From positions 73,283-137,282 of the forward strand of contig DBYX01000019.1 in the NCBI GenBank assembly GCA_002311665.1: a DNA stretch of 64,000 nucleotides, given 5' to 3'. Numbering within the stretch: position 1 is the stretch's first letter; each line of letters begins with the position of its first letter. The position numbers and the translations under genes were made by a program. A model generated the notes under the pieces. That model made no database searches. It was not told the DNA's origin and saw only the letters and a list, made by a program, of their open reading frames with translations. Below are positions 44,607 through 53,594 of this stretch, piece after piece. Source of the stretch: Lachnoclostridium sp. UBA1175 (GTDB lineage Bacteria; Bacillota; Clostridia; Lachnospirales; Lachnospiraceae).

Positions 44607-46289
44607 TCACTTCCGCGCTTCGCCGACGCTCTTCAGCTCGTCCTCGTGGCGGATCTGCGCGCGCTTGATCTTGCCGCCCAGCGTCTTCGGCAGCTCGTCA
44701 ACAAACTCGACGATACGCGGGTACTTGTACGGCGCGGTCATCTTCTTCACATGGTTCTGGAGCTCCTTGATGAGCTCGTCGGACGGTGTGTAGCCCTTCG
44801 CGAGCACGACCGTTGCCTTGACAACCTGGCCGCGGATCGGGTCCGGAGCTGCGGTGATCGCGCACTCCACGACAGCCGGGTGCGCAACGAGCGCGCTCTC
44901 GACCTCGAACGGTCCGATGCGGTAGCCGGAGCATTTGATGACGTCGTCGTGACGGCCGACGAAGCGGCAGTAACCGTTGTTGTCACGCCAAGCCACATCC
45001 TTCAGGTTGTAGTTTCCGCCGGCGAACGCCTCGTCCGTCTGCTCCTTGTTCTTGTAGTAACCGATGAACAGGCCGATCGGATGGTTGTTGATCACATCAC
45101 AGATCGTGATCTCGCCCTCGGCGCCGACCTCAACCTCCTTGTCGTCCATCATCAGCTTGATATCATAGATCGGTGAGGGCTTGCCCATCGCACCGGGGAT
45201 CGGCTCAAACCACGGAAAATCGGCGAACAGAACGGTTCCCTCGGTCTGTCCGAAACCGGTGTGGATCTTGCCGCCCGTGAGCGCAAGCCAGCGGTCGTAA
45301 ACGTCCGCGTTCAAAGGCTCGCCCGCGGTCGCAAAATTCTGGATGCTGGAGAGGTCGTAGCTCGCCACATCCTCCTGCAGCATGAAGCGGTACATCGTCG
45401 GCGGCGCGCAGAACGTCGTCAGCTTGTACTTGGACATCATTTCCAGCAGCTTCGCCGGCTTGAACTTGAGCATATCGTACGCGAAGATCGTCGCGCCGCA
45501 GATCCACTGGCCGTAGATCTTGCCCCAGCCGAACTTGGCCCAGCCGGAGTCGGACACGCTCATATGAAGCTTGCCCTCCTGCACCTGCTGCCAGTACTTC
45601 GCGGTCACGATGTGCCCCAGAGGATGGTGATAGTTGTGCGTTACCATCTTCGGCATGCCCGTCGTTCCCGACGTAAAATAAATCTGCATGATGTCGGTGC
45701 CCTTCGTGCGGTCGTCACCCTCCGGCTTCGCCAGCACGTCGGAGCACTTCTCCATCTCCTCGTTGAAATCGATCCAGCCGTCGCGCTTTACATTGTCGAC
45801 CACGGCAAGGTACTTCACGCCCGGCATCTCCGGCTTCGCCATCTCCATCTGGGACATGACGTACTCATCGTCAACGCACACGAACATCTTCACGTCCGCT
45901 GCGTTCGCGCGGTAGACGATGTCCTTCTTCGTGAGCTGCAACGTTCCCGGAATGATGATGATCCCGAGCTTGATCAGCGCCGTCGCGCACACCCAGTACT
46001 CCCAGCGTCTTCTGAGGATGAGCATCACGACATCGCCCCTCTTCAGCCCGAGGGACTTGAAGAAGTTCGCCGCCTTGTTCGACAGCCGGCTCATCTCCGC
46101 GAACGTAAACGACTTCTCAAGGCCCGTGTCGTCGCACCACAGAAGCGCTCTGAGGTCCGGCTTCTCCTCGGCCCAGCCGTCCACGATGTCCCAGCCGAAG
46201 TTGAAGTACTCCGGTGCATTTACCTTGTAATTCTTCTTGAAATCCTCGTACGAGTCAAACTCGATACGAGGGAGATACCGCTCTAACAT
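44607..46289 (-). CDS. AMP-forming acyl-CoA synthetase
   Basis: 560 residues. The AMP-binding signature YFTSGTTGMPKMVTHN, the GQTEG motif (TGFGQTEG) and the C-terminal lysine motif (PKTLGGKIKRAQIR) are all present. It activates a carboxylate (acetate or a short/medium acyl chain) with ATP and CoA. It has the usual length for the acetyl/acyl-CoA ligase branch with a SGWAKFGWGKIY segment found in medium-chain enzymes. It directly follows a cupin-XRE regulator (28-bp gap), a common arrangement in Clostridia, so its expression is probably controlled by that neighbour. Confidence 0.92.
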   Translation of the reverse strand: MLERYLPRIEFDSYEDFKKNYKVNAPEYFNFGWDIVDGWAEEKPDLRALLWCDDTGLEKSFTFAEMSRLSNKAANFFKSLGLKRGDVVMLILRRRWEYWVCATALIKLGIIIIPGTLQLTKKDIVYRANAADVKMFVCVDDEYVMSQMEMAKPEMPGVKYLAVVDNVKRDGWIDFNEEMEKCSDVLAKPEGDDRTKGTDIMQIYFTSGTTGMPKMVTHNYHHPLGHIVTAKYWQQVQEGKLHMSVSDSGWAKFGWGKIYGQWICGATIFAYDMLKFKPAKLLEMMSKYKLTTFCAPPTMYRFMLQEDVASYDLSSIQNFATAGEPLNADVYDRWLALTGGKIHTGFGQTEGTVLFADFPWFEPIPGAMGKPSPIYDIKLMMDDKEVEVGAEGEITICDVINNHPIGLFIGYYKNKEQTDEAFAGGNYNLKDVAWRDNNGYCRFVGRHDDVIKCSGYRIGPFEVESALVAHPAVVECAITAAPDPIRGQVVKATVVLAKGYTPSDELIKELQNHVKKMTAPYKYPRIVEFVDELPKTLGGKIKRAQIRHEDELKSVGEARK

Positions 46290-46317
46290 GCTTTCCGTCC
46301 TTGCCTTCGTTATATTG

Positions 46318-46866
46318 TTACTCCGCGATCATCGTCAGGAACGTGCCCGGCTCCGAGCCGTAGCAGCGCTGTCCGTGAGGGTACGTCGGATTGAAATAAA
46401 TGCTGTCGCCCTCGTGAAGGATGATCTCCTGGTCGTCAAACACGACAACGATGCTGCCCTTGACGACGAAGTTGAACTCCTCACCGTTGTGCGTCACGAG
46501 CGCCGCCGGCTTGTCCGACGGATCGAGCGTCACAAGGAACGGCTGCATGATCTTCTTCGTAAAATGATACGCGAGGTTCTGGAACGTGTACCCCGGATAG
46601 CGGTCCGCCAGCTGTCCCTGTCCGGCGCGCACCACCTGGTACGTCCGCAGCTTACCGCTGACACCCGTCATGATCTCCGAGAAGTCCACGCCGAATTTGC
46701 GCGAGATGGAATAGATCACACTGATCGGCACATCCTCCGCGCTCTCCTCATATTTCTTATAAACTTCGGGATCGATCTTCAGCTCCTTCGCCAGTTCCTC
46801 CTGCGTGTAACCGCAGACCTCGCGAAGCTCACGGATCCTCGAAGCCAGTTCCTTCAATTCATCCAT
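46318..46866 (-). CDS. XRE-family regulator with C-terminal cupin
   Basis: 182 residues. HTH of the XRE/Cro type (about 5-62: IRELREVCGYTQEELAKELKI...VYKKYEESAEDVP) followed by a linker and a cupin domain (about 110-180, with GEEFNFVVKGSIVVVF and GDSIYFNPTYPHGQRC). The cupin likely senses a small molecule. It heads the operon with the acyl-CoA ligase and thioesterase, so a role in acyl metabolism control is inferred. Confidence 0.92.
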   Translation of the reverse strand: MDELKELASRIRELREVCGYTQEELAKELKIDPEVYKKYEESAEDVPISVIYSISRKFGVDFSEIMTGVSGKLRTYQVVRAGQGQLADRYPGYTFQNLAYHFTKKIMQPFLVTLDPSDKPAALVTHNGEEFNFVVKGSIVVVFDDQEIILHEGDSIYFNPTYPHGQRCYGSEPGTFLTMIAE

Positions 46867-46955
46867 ATGCTACCTCCCGTTCCGCCGGCTCCCGCGCCGG
46901 CATCGCGTCTTCACAGCGGCCCGCATGCGGCGGGCAGACTATGCGCAGTATGCAC

Positions 46956-46984
46956 ATTGTAGCCCTTCCCCCGCAAAATGTCAA
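46956..46984 (-). promoter_or_regulatory. promoter of the XRE-ligase operon
   Basis: TTGACA (46984-46979) and TACAAT (46961-46956), 17 bp apart, with a copy of the CATTTTGCG word in the spacer. Confidence 0.8.
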
Positions 46985-47015
46985 CGCTTAGCGGGACATC
47001 ATTTCCGAATAAAGA

Positions 47016-47045
47016 TTGCATTTTCCGATGCATTGCGAGTATAAT
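47016..47045 (+). promoter_or_regulatory. promoter of the small membrane protein gene
   Basis: TTGCAT (47016-47021) and TATAAT (47040-47045), 18 bp apart. Confidence 0.7.
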
Positions 47046-47115
47046 ACCCTTCGCAGGCCGTTTGCGGTTTTCGTTACACTTGCGCAATATCGATCTATGA
47101 TTAAGGAGTCTTACC

Positions 47116-47457
47116 ATGCCTTTCTTTCGTGAATTACCCGCTAAACTGATCCTTCTTCTGCACCTCATCCTCGGCGTCGCCACCGGCTGGTTCTTCGTTC
47201 AGGGCTTTAAACTGCTGTTCGGCATGTGCCGCCTCGGCGAGATCCATCTGACCGGCCTGTTCTACCGCATCGCGGGTGTGCAGCTTGCGTTTCTGCAGTT
47301 CATCCTCGTGTGGGTCATCGACAAATACGTATGGCAGAAGAAGCGCGAGCCGATGCCCAAGGCGCCTGTAACCGGGCGCGAGATCGGTCTTCTGTTCGCC
47401 TCCATCGGCCTCTACGCCGTCGGTGCTGCGCTGATCAACCTGATCCGTCTGCTGTGA
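47116..47457 (+). CDS. small membrane protein, unknown
   Basis: 113 residues, three hydrophobic segments (LILLLHLILGVATGWFFV; GVQLAFLQFILVWVI; LLFASIGLYAVGAALINLI). TAAGGAG precedes the start, and the promoter and terminator are clear, so this is a real single gene. No family is recognised. Confidence 0.75.
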   Translation: MPFFRELPAKLILLLHLILGVATGWFFVQGFKLLFGMCRLGEIHLTGLFYRIAGVQLAFLQFILVWVIDKYVWQKKREPMPKAPVTGREIGLLFASIGLYAVGAALINLIRLL

Positions 47458-47527
47458 CCGGAGAACAGCGGCGGGGGATTACTACGACAATAACAACATA
47501 GACAATATTGATGACACAGACAACAAC

Positions 47528-47567
47528 GGGTCGGCTGAGACATTCTCAGCCGATCCTCTTTTTTTAT
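47528..47567 (+). terminator. terminator of the small membrane protein gene
   Basis: A 12-bp stem (47528-47539 with 47545-47556; one G-T type pair) followed by TTTTTTT, whose end overlaps the stop of the convergent hydrolase gene. Confidence 0.85.
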
Positions 47568-48433
47568 TCCGTCTCGATCACCGGCTCGTAGCAGCGCCCG
47601 CTCGCGGCGACCTGCCGCAGGAAGCGGTCCGCCTCGCCGCACAGTTCCTCGATCAGATCGGTGTCGATGTTGTGCCCGCAGTCGGAGTACATCACGAGCT
47701 TGCAGTGCGGCAGGCATTTTGCGGTGCGCATCATCAGCTCCGGCGTGCTGATGGGATCGTCGGCACCGCCGAGGATCAGCGTCGGAGTCTTGATCCCGCG
47801 CAGTTTCTCGCACAGCGTCTCCTCGTTTTTGTACTTCATCAGCGGCCGCCCGTAGTCCACCGCCTTCTCGAGCGGATGTGCCTCCGGAAGGCCCGCAAGC
47901 CACGCCGCGCGGCGCGCACGGCGGAGTTCCCTCGCCGGATCGTCGTCGATCGGCGGATCCATGGGCGGCGGGGCGTCGATGATGCCCTGAAGCATCATTT
48001 GCCGGTAGGACATCGTGCCGGCCGCGAGGCTGTGCGGCCCCGGCACCACCGCGACAAATCCTTCCACCCTCTCCGGGTGACGCAGCATCAGATGCCATCC
48101 AAGGCCGGCGCCGTGCGACGCGCCGATATAGTTAAACCGCGCGATGCCGAGAGCGTCCGCCACGCGGACCACGTCGTCCGCGAAGATGTCGTACCAGGCC
48201 TCACCGTAATCCTCGGTCACGTACGACGAGGGCGCGAAGCCGCGCAGCGTGATGCAGTACACGTGATAACCCATCTCCGCAAGCTTCTGCTGCATCCCCT
48301 TCGGAGCGAAGCCTACCTGTGCCGACAACAGATACCGCCCGCCGCTGCCGTACTCGGTGTAGCTCAGCTCGATCCCCTCGTCCACGCGGACACGTCCGAC
48401 GCGGCCGATACTCTGATTGTTGTTCGTTTCCAT
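47564..48433 (-). CDS. alpha/beta-hydrolase
   Basis: 289 residues from ATG 48433 (RBS GGAGGG, 4 bases ahead). An alpha/beta-hydrolase fold: GSGGRYLLS oxyanion region, nucleophile elbow GASHGAG, acid in GGADDPIS and catalytic His in DCGHNID. The family includes esterases, haloalkane dehalogenases and epoxide hydrolases; no specific type is evident. It stands alone, 118 bp from the SHOCT gene. Confidence 0.85.
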   Translation of the reverse strand: METNNNQSIGRVGRVRVDEGIELSYTEYGSGGRYLLSAQVGFAPKGMQQKLAEMGYHVYCITLRGFAPSSYVTEDYGEAWYDIFADDVVRVADALGIARFNYIGASHGAGLGWHLMLRHPERVEGFVAVVPGPHSLAAGTMSYRQMMLQGIIDAPPPMDPPIDDDPARELRRARRAAWLAGLPEAHPLEKAVDYGRPLMKYKNEETLCEKLRGIKTPTLILGGADDPISTPELMMRTAKCLPHCKLVMYSDCGHNIDTDLIEELCGEADRFLRQVAASGRCYEPVIETE

Positions 48434-48551
48434 TATCCCTCCGAAAGATTCCATATTCCGCGCTGATATTACGACGCTCCTCCTCAGATTGAGGCGGGGC
48501 ATCGGTTGTTGCGTTATTTCGTTGTTTCGGTCCGGCCTGCGCCGTCCGTCG

Positions 48552-51500
48552 TTACAGCAGTTCGAGCAGGTGCTTCTTTGCCTCGGTAAATTCTTCCTCG
48601 GTGATCAGCTCATTCTCGTATGCCATCTTCAGAGCCTTCAGTTTCTTGGTGAACTCATCCATCGAGGTGTCCACGGACGAAACCTGCTTCTGCGGCTTCG
48701 GTGCGCTCTTCACGCTCGACGCCTTGGCAGCCGCTCTTCTCGCACGCTCCTCGGGGCTGATCGCCATCGTCTGCTTCTGCAGATACTCGGGAACGATCGG
48801 ACCTTCGTAGACAGGCTCTGCCTCCTCGGTCTCCGCCTCGTCGACAGTCGCTTCCTCCTCGCCGTACTCGGGCTCCTCAGCCTCCTCGCTCTCGTACTCG
48901 GATTCCTCGGCAATCTCGTACTCGTCCTCGCCGTCATCGGCATCCGCGTCGTCCTCCGCCATATCGGCCCAGCGCTCACGCGCGGCCTCAAGCGTCTCTG
49001 CGAAGTCTTCCGAACTCTCCTCTACGACCTCCTCCGCCTCATCGATGGTCTCCTCGACAGCTTCCTCGGTCTCGTCAACGACTTCCTCGACCGTCTCTTC
49101 GACAGCCTCCTCGATCGTCTCTTTCACTTCTTCGACAGTCTCCTCGACAGCCTCAACGGCACGGTGCGGTCTCGCCGCCTCCATCGCCGCCAGGATCGCG
49201 CTGTTGGCATCCGAGATCACGATCGGCTCGGGCTCGGGAACAGCCTCGGTCACGGTCGCTTCCGCCGAATCGGCAAGTGCTTCCGCCATCGCTTCCGCGA
49301 ACGACGAAGGCTCCTCCTCGATCGCTTCGGTCAGCTCCTCAGCCGCCTCAGCCACGGTCTCCTCAACCGCTTCCGCAGTCTCCTCCGCAGCTTCCTCGAT
49401 CTCCGCTGCTGCAGGGATCTCCGCTGCCTCGACTGCCTCCTCAACGGTCTCCTCGACCGTCTCCTTCACGGCTTCCTCATCGGCCTTCGCCTTAGCCTCG
49501 GCCTCCTTCGCGGCATCCGCGAACGAATTGCCATGCTGCAAAGCCCACAGGATCGCCTGGTTCGCGTTGGAGATCACCGGTGCTCTCTCGTACTCCGGAA
49601 GCTCCGGCTCCTCTTCCTCCTCGGGCTCCGCCTCTGCGACGGGCTCCGCGACAGGTGCGACAACGGGCTCCGGCTTCACCGGCTCCGCGATCTTCTCCGG
49701 ACGGGTTCCGACCGGTGCGAACAGATCTTCCGCTGCCTCAGCCTCATCAGCCTCGGCCTCAACGGCCTTAACCACCTTATCAAAACTCGACTTCACATAA
49801 TCGGTAGGAGTGAACGCGAACGACTCTTCCTCCTCCGCCGTCTCGCGCACTTCCGCGACAGGCTTCGAAGGCATCACGCTCACCGGGCTGAACAGATCCG
49901 AAGTGCTTTCGGGCTCTTCCTCCTTCTCGAACATAACCGGTCTGGAAGGTTTCACGACGCGCTCGGTAAATGCCTCGAACGGTTCTTCAACCGCCTCTGC
50001 GGTCTCTCCTGCGAATTCCTCGGCAGCCTCAACGGCGTCGCCGAATGTCTCCGCGGCAACCTCAGCGGTCTCGCCTGCGAACTCCTCAACAGCATCGCCG
50101 AACGTCTCCCCGGCAACCTCCGCGGTCTCGCCTGCGAACTCTTCAGCCTCAACGGCATCCGTGAACGTCTCCTCCGCAGTCTCTGCGACATCGCCGAATG
50201 TCTCCTCAGCGGCCTCAACGGCATCCGCAAATGTTTCCCCGACAGTTTCCGCTGCTTTCGCAGCCTCGGCTTTCTCGCTCTCTTCCTTGTCTTCCTTGCT
50301 GATCAGGCCGAGACGCAGGAGCATCTCCGAGAGACTCTCCTCCTTCTTCTCACCCTGCTCTTCCTCTGCTGCGGGCTCCTCTGCGGTGTCCGCCGTATAA
50401 ACTTCCGCAACGGCTTCCTCCGCCACGGCCGCATTGTCCGTCACAACCTCGGCAACTTCCTCAGCTGCTTCCTCGACAACTTCCTCAGCAACCTCCTCGG
50501 CTGCAGCCTCCGCGGTCTCAGCGACCTTCTCAACAGCCTCGGCGATCGTCTCACCTGCCTCAGCTACCGTCTCGACTGCCTCAGCTGCCGTCTCGACAGC
50601 TTCGTCAACCGTCTCTACGGCCTCGTCAGCCTCAGACGCAACATCCTCGGCGCGCTCCTGCATCTTGCGGTCGATCTCCTCCTGAAGCTTCCGGAACGCA
50701 TCCTCCTGATCCGCCCGAACCTGCTCCTCCTCGGAGATGGCATCCTCAACACCGGCAACTTCCTCGGACGAATCGTTCCAGTCCGCAGACTCCTCCGTCA
50801 TCTCGAAAGCGCTGCCCGACTGACCGGCAACCTCCTCGGCTGCCCTTGCCGCAGCTTCCGCCGCGAGGGCAGCGGCAGACTCGCGCTCCAGCTCCTCGAA
50901 GATCGTGCTCTCGGTCTCACCGAAGAAGCTTCCCTCGCCGTGAGCGAGGATATCTTCCGTCTCATTCGCAACATCTGCAACCGCTTCCGTCACGGATGCC
51001 GTCGTCTCCTCCGCTGCAGCGTTAACCGCATCCGCAGCGTTGTTCAGAAGCTCCTCAGCGGCCTCAGCCGTCTCCTCGGGCTTCTCCTCCTCCAGACGGG
51101 TGCTGGAGGTCGGGATATATCTCTTCTCGCCCGCACGTTCGATCGGATTGACGAAGAGTGCCGTGTTGACACCCTTGAGCTCCTTATCCTTCTCTTTCTT
51201 GCGGCGCTCCTTGTCCTTCTTCTTATCCTTCTTCTTGGAGTTCTTGTCGGAAAATACGGTCTCCTCCGGCTTGCTCTCCTCTGCGGCCGCGACCACGGCC
51301 TCGGTCGCCTCGGCGATCTCCTTCTTCACCGACTCTTTCTTCTCTCTTGCTGCCTCCCAGACGGCGTCGCGCTCCTTGCGCTCCTCTTCCTCCTCCGCCT
51401 TGCGCAGGAATGCATCCAGGTCGGTCGGGTTTGTGCTCTCGACAGGCTTCTTGCGCGTCGTTGAGATCACGTCGGTCACATCATTGTCCGGCTTGCGATT

Positions 51501-52520
51501 GTCATCGCGCCCCTTCTTTTTATCTTTATCCTTATCCTTCTTGCCTCTGAGGAGGAATCCACCCTTCTTCTCTTCCTTCTTCTCTTCCTTCTTGGCGTCG
51601 TCCTTCTTCGCATCCTCCTTCTTGACGTCGTCCTTCCGGATGTCGTCCTTCTTGACTTCCTCCTTCTTCACGTCGTCCTTCTTCGCAAGATCTTTCTTCT
51701 TATCGTCATTCCTGTCGGAAGCGCCCGGGCGGTTGTTTCTGTCGTCCTTACGCGCATCCTTCTGGTTCTTATTCTTATCCTTGCCGTCCTTGTTATCCTT
51801 CGCGGAATCCTTCTTGTTGTCCTTGTCGGAAGCCTTCTTCGTGTCAGGCGCCATCCGGAAGCCCTGCTCCAGTTCCTTGTCGGTGATGGGATCCGAGATG
51901 CGGCTGCAGCCGAGCAGCAGCGCGAGCGGGCATCCGAACGAAAGCAGGAACACGACCAGAAGACCGATCGCCTCCCAGATCGCCGGCACGCCCTTCACCT
52001 TGCCCTGGGCAACGATCGCGAAGATCACCGTCAGAAGGCCGGCCACCGCAGTGGCAATGCTGAGGCCGATGCTCACCTTGCGGTCGCGGCTCAGCTCATA
52101 GAACTGCTTCTGTGCATCCATGCCGATCATCATAAACATAAAGATCGCGACAAATGCCACAATGACAAAGATCGCGAGGGACAGGAACACAACTCCCTTG
52201 TTCTGCGAATTATCGTTGGCGCCGTACTGATACGCATAATCGACGGCGACTGCAAAACCTCCTATCGCCGTGCTGCCGCTGGCATAGAAGAAGAATTTGG
52301 AGAAATCCGGTCGCATACCGATGCGCGCAGCATACGCATACAAAGCGCCGCCGGCTGCAAAACCGGCGTAAGCGATCGCCCGGAACACGGAGTTTACGGG
52401 AAATTTGCCGAGCGCGATGGACAGCACCAGCATCACAACCGAGACTACGGCCGTCGCGATACCTCCGTAAATTACTCCTTTACAGAACATTTCAGTCTTC
52501 TTGTCCGGATACACCTTCAT
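48552..52520 (-). CDS. membrane protein with a giant Glu/Ala-rich tail and SHOCT domain
   Basis: 1322 residues from ATG 52520 (RBS GGGGGTAACAAGG). About six membrane segments fill residues 10-210. A Lys/Asp-rich segment (KKDDAKKEEKKEE-type) and then some 900 residues of Glu/Ala/Val/Thr repeats follow, e.g. AEEVAEEVVEEAAEEV and ETAEVAAETFGDAVEAA. The extreme C-terminus (STSMDEFTKKLKALKMAYEN...EEEFTEAKKHLLELL) is a SHOCT domain, a short module often at the end of membrane-linked proteins. The repeats could form long amphipathic helices or coiled coils on the membrane. It overlaps the 52492-53151 gene by 29 bp. Confidence 0.85.
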   Translation of the reverse strand: MKVYPDKKTEMFCKGVIYGGIATAVVSVVMLVLSIALGKFPVNSVFRAIAYAGFAAGGALYAYAARIGMRPDFSKFFFYASGSTAIGGFAVAVDYAYQYGANDNSQNKGVVFLSLAIFVIVAFVAIFMFMMIGMDAQKQFYELSRDRKVSIGLSIATAVAGLLTVIFAIVAQGKVKGVPAIWEAIGLLVVFLLSFGCPLALLLGCSRISDPITDKELEQGFRMAPDTKKASDKDNKKDSAKDNKDGKDKNKNQKDARKDDRNNRPGASDRNDDKKKDLAKKDDVKKEEVKKDDIRKDDVKKEDAKKDDAKKEEKKEEKKGGFLLRGKKDKDKDKKKGRDDNRKPDNDVTDVISTTRKKPVESTNPTDLDAFLRKAEEEEERKERDAVWEAAREKKESVKKEIAEATEAVVAAAEESKPEETVFSDKNSKKKDKKKDKERRKKEKDKELKGVNTALFVNPIERAGEKRYIPTSSTRLEEEKPEETAEAAEELLNNAADAVNAAAEETTASVTEAVADVANETEDILAHGEGSFFGETESTIFEELERESAAALAAEAAARAAEEVAGQSGSAFEMTEESADWNDSSEEVAGVEDAISEEEQVRADQEDAFRKLQEEIDRKMQERAEDVASEADEAVETVDEAVETAAEAVETVAEAGETIAEAVEKVAETAEAAAEEVAEEVVEEAAEEVAEVVTDNAAVAEEAVAEVYTADTAEEPAAEEEQGEKKEESLSEMLLRLGLISKEDKEESEKAEAAKAAETVGETFADAVEAAEETFGDVAETAEETFTDAVEAEEFAGETAEVAGETFGDAVEEFAGETAEVAAETFGDAVEAAEEFAGETAEAVEEPFEAFTERVVKPSRPVMFEKEEEPESTSDLFSPVSVMPSKPVAEVRETAEEEESFAFTPTDYVKSSFDKVVKAVEAEADEAEAAEDLFAPVGTRPEKIAEPVKPEPVVAPVAEPVAEAEPEEEEEPELPEYERAPVISNANQAILWALQHGNSFADAAKEAEAKAKADEEAVKETVEETVEEAVEAAEIPAAAEIEEAAEETAEAVEETVAEAAEELTEAIEEEPSSFAEAMAEALADSAEATVTEAVPEPEPIVISDANSAILAAMEAARPHRAVEAVEETVEEVKETIEEAVEETVEEVVDETEEAVEETIDEAEEVVEESSEDFAETLEAARERWADMAEDDADADDGEDEYEIAEESEYESEEAEEPEYGEEEATVDEAETEEAEPVYEGPIVPEYLQKQTMAISPEERARRAAAKASSVKSAPKPQKQVSSVDTSMDEFTKKLKALKMAYENELITEEEFTEAKKHLLELL

Positions 52521-53151
52521 CCTTGTTACCCCCTTCGGTAATCTTTTCGGTTTTGTCGGTTTCCTCGGAAAGCTTCTCCTTCTTCCGGTCGCCGACCGTA
52601 GCATCCAGTTTGGCCGCGAGCATCCGCAGCCCCTCAATCAAAAAATCTTTCGTGACAAACCCGCCGTTCCACCCGCCGTAGTCCAGCTCGGGAAGGTAGA
52701 ACCGGTCTCCCAGATCCACGGATCGATCCAGCAGCGAGAGCGACGCCTGCTCAAACTCCGCGACGAGTTCGTCCGTCGTGATCGGCAGTTCGATCGCGGA
52801 CATCGCGCGCGACAGGCGGTTCCAGAACTGTCTGGAGGAGCGGCTTCCGCCGCTCTTCGGGAGCTCCGTGAACAGCTCCCACAGATAATGTTTCCCTCTC
52901 TCAAGCGGGAACAGAAAAGGAATCTCCCGGTCAAGCGTGTCGAGTGCGGGCCCGGAGATGTGGAAAATGTACGACGCGTCGTAACGGTTTCCGTCCTCCG
53001 GCGATGCATCCGCCGCGTTGCACTGGATCGCCTCGAACCGGTTAAAATCCCAGTCCGGATGGAACTTCCTCGCGCATGTGGTGATCACCTCGCACGAGCG
53101 CTGCTCCAGGATCAGTTGACTCATATCCAGTTTTTTTCTCGGAAATGACAT
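52492..53151 (-). CDS. unknown cytosolic protein upstream of the SHOCT gene
   Basis: 219 residues. A globular first part (FEAIQCNAADASPEDGNRYDASYIF; ELLPKSGG..., YLPELDYGGWNGGF) is followed by a Lys/Glu-rich tail (VGDRKKEKLSEETDKTEKITE). No known domain is seen. The tail is similar in style to the low-complexity part of the next gene, and the two overlap, so they are likely translated together. I keep ATG 53151, with AGGA 9 bases ahead; ATG 53121 is an alternative. Confidence 0.6.
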   Translation of the reverse strand: MSFPRKKLDMSQLILEQRSCEVITTCARKFHPDWDFNRFEAIQCNAADASPEDGNRYDASYIFHISGPALDTLDREIPFLFPLERGKHYLWELFTELPKSGGSRSSRQFWNRLSRAMSAIELPITTDELVAEFEQASLSLLDRSVDLGDRFYLPELDYGGWNGGFVTKDFLIEGLRMLAAKLDATVGDRKKEKLSEETDKTEKITEGGNKDEGVSGQED

Positions 53152-53252
53152 TCAAAGGTTCCTATCTGTCCAAAAAAATCGTTGTGTTCTACTTTCGTAG
53201 TACGAAAATCAGGCAACACAAACCGAGGCCATTGTCCAATAACCTACTTTTG

Positions 53253-53281
53253 AATATATCACGCATTTACCCCATAGTCAA
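53253..53281 (-). promoter_or_regulatory. promoter of the SHOCT operon
   Basis: TTGACT (53281-53276) and TATATT (53258-53253), 17 bp apart, in the 443-bp gene-free stretch 53152-53594. Apart from this and the operator-like site near 53464, I see nothing else there. Confidence 0.7.
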
Positions 53282-53463
53282 TGCGTATTTACGCGGTAAA
53301 GCGGCATTTTTCGCCGAAAAACATTCCTTTTTGTGTGACAAAGTTGCGTTTTATTCTACGCGTGTAGTACAGGCGTGCCGCCCGGCCGTCCGGAAGGGTC
53401 ATTTTTCGCCTCCGGAAGTGTTCCGAAACGGAGAAAAAACAGTCAAAAATTAAGATATGACAT

Positions 53464-53492
53464 TCGCAATTGCGACGGCAATGTGATATGAT
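53464..53492 (+). promoter_or_regulatory. possible operator plus -10 of the CotH operon
   Basis: TCGCAATTGCGA (53464-53475) is a perfect 12-bp palindrome and TATGAT lies at 53487-53492; the -35 position would lie inside the palindrome and is not consensus. This fits regulation by a factor at that site, but it is only a candidate. Confidence 0.35.
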
Positions 53493-53594
53493 AATGCTTG
53501 CAGCGGCGCGCGGATGCGAGGAACTCCGCGGCGCAATATAAATCAGTAAAGGAACCGACGCCACCGCGCACGGCTTTGCGCGGACCGGGGACAT

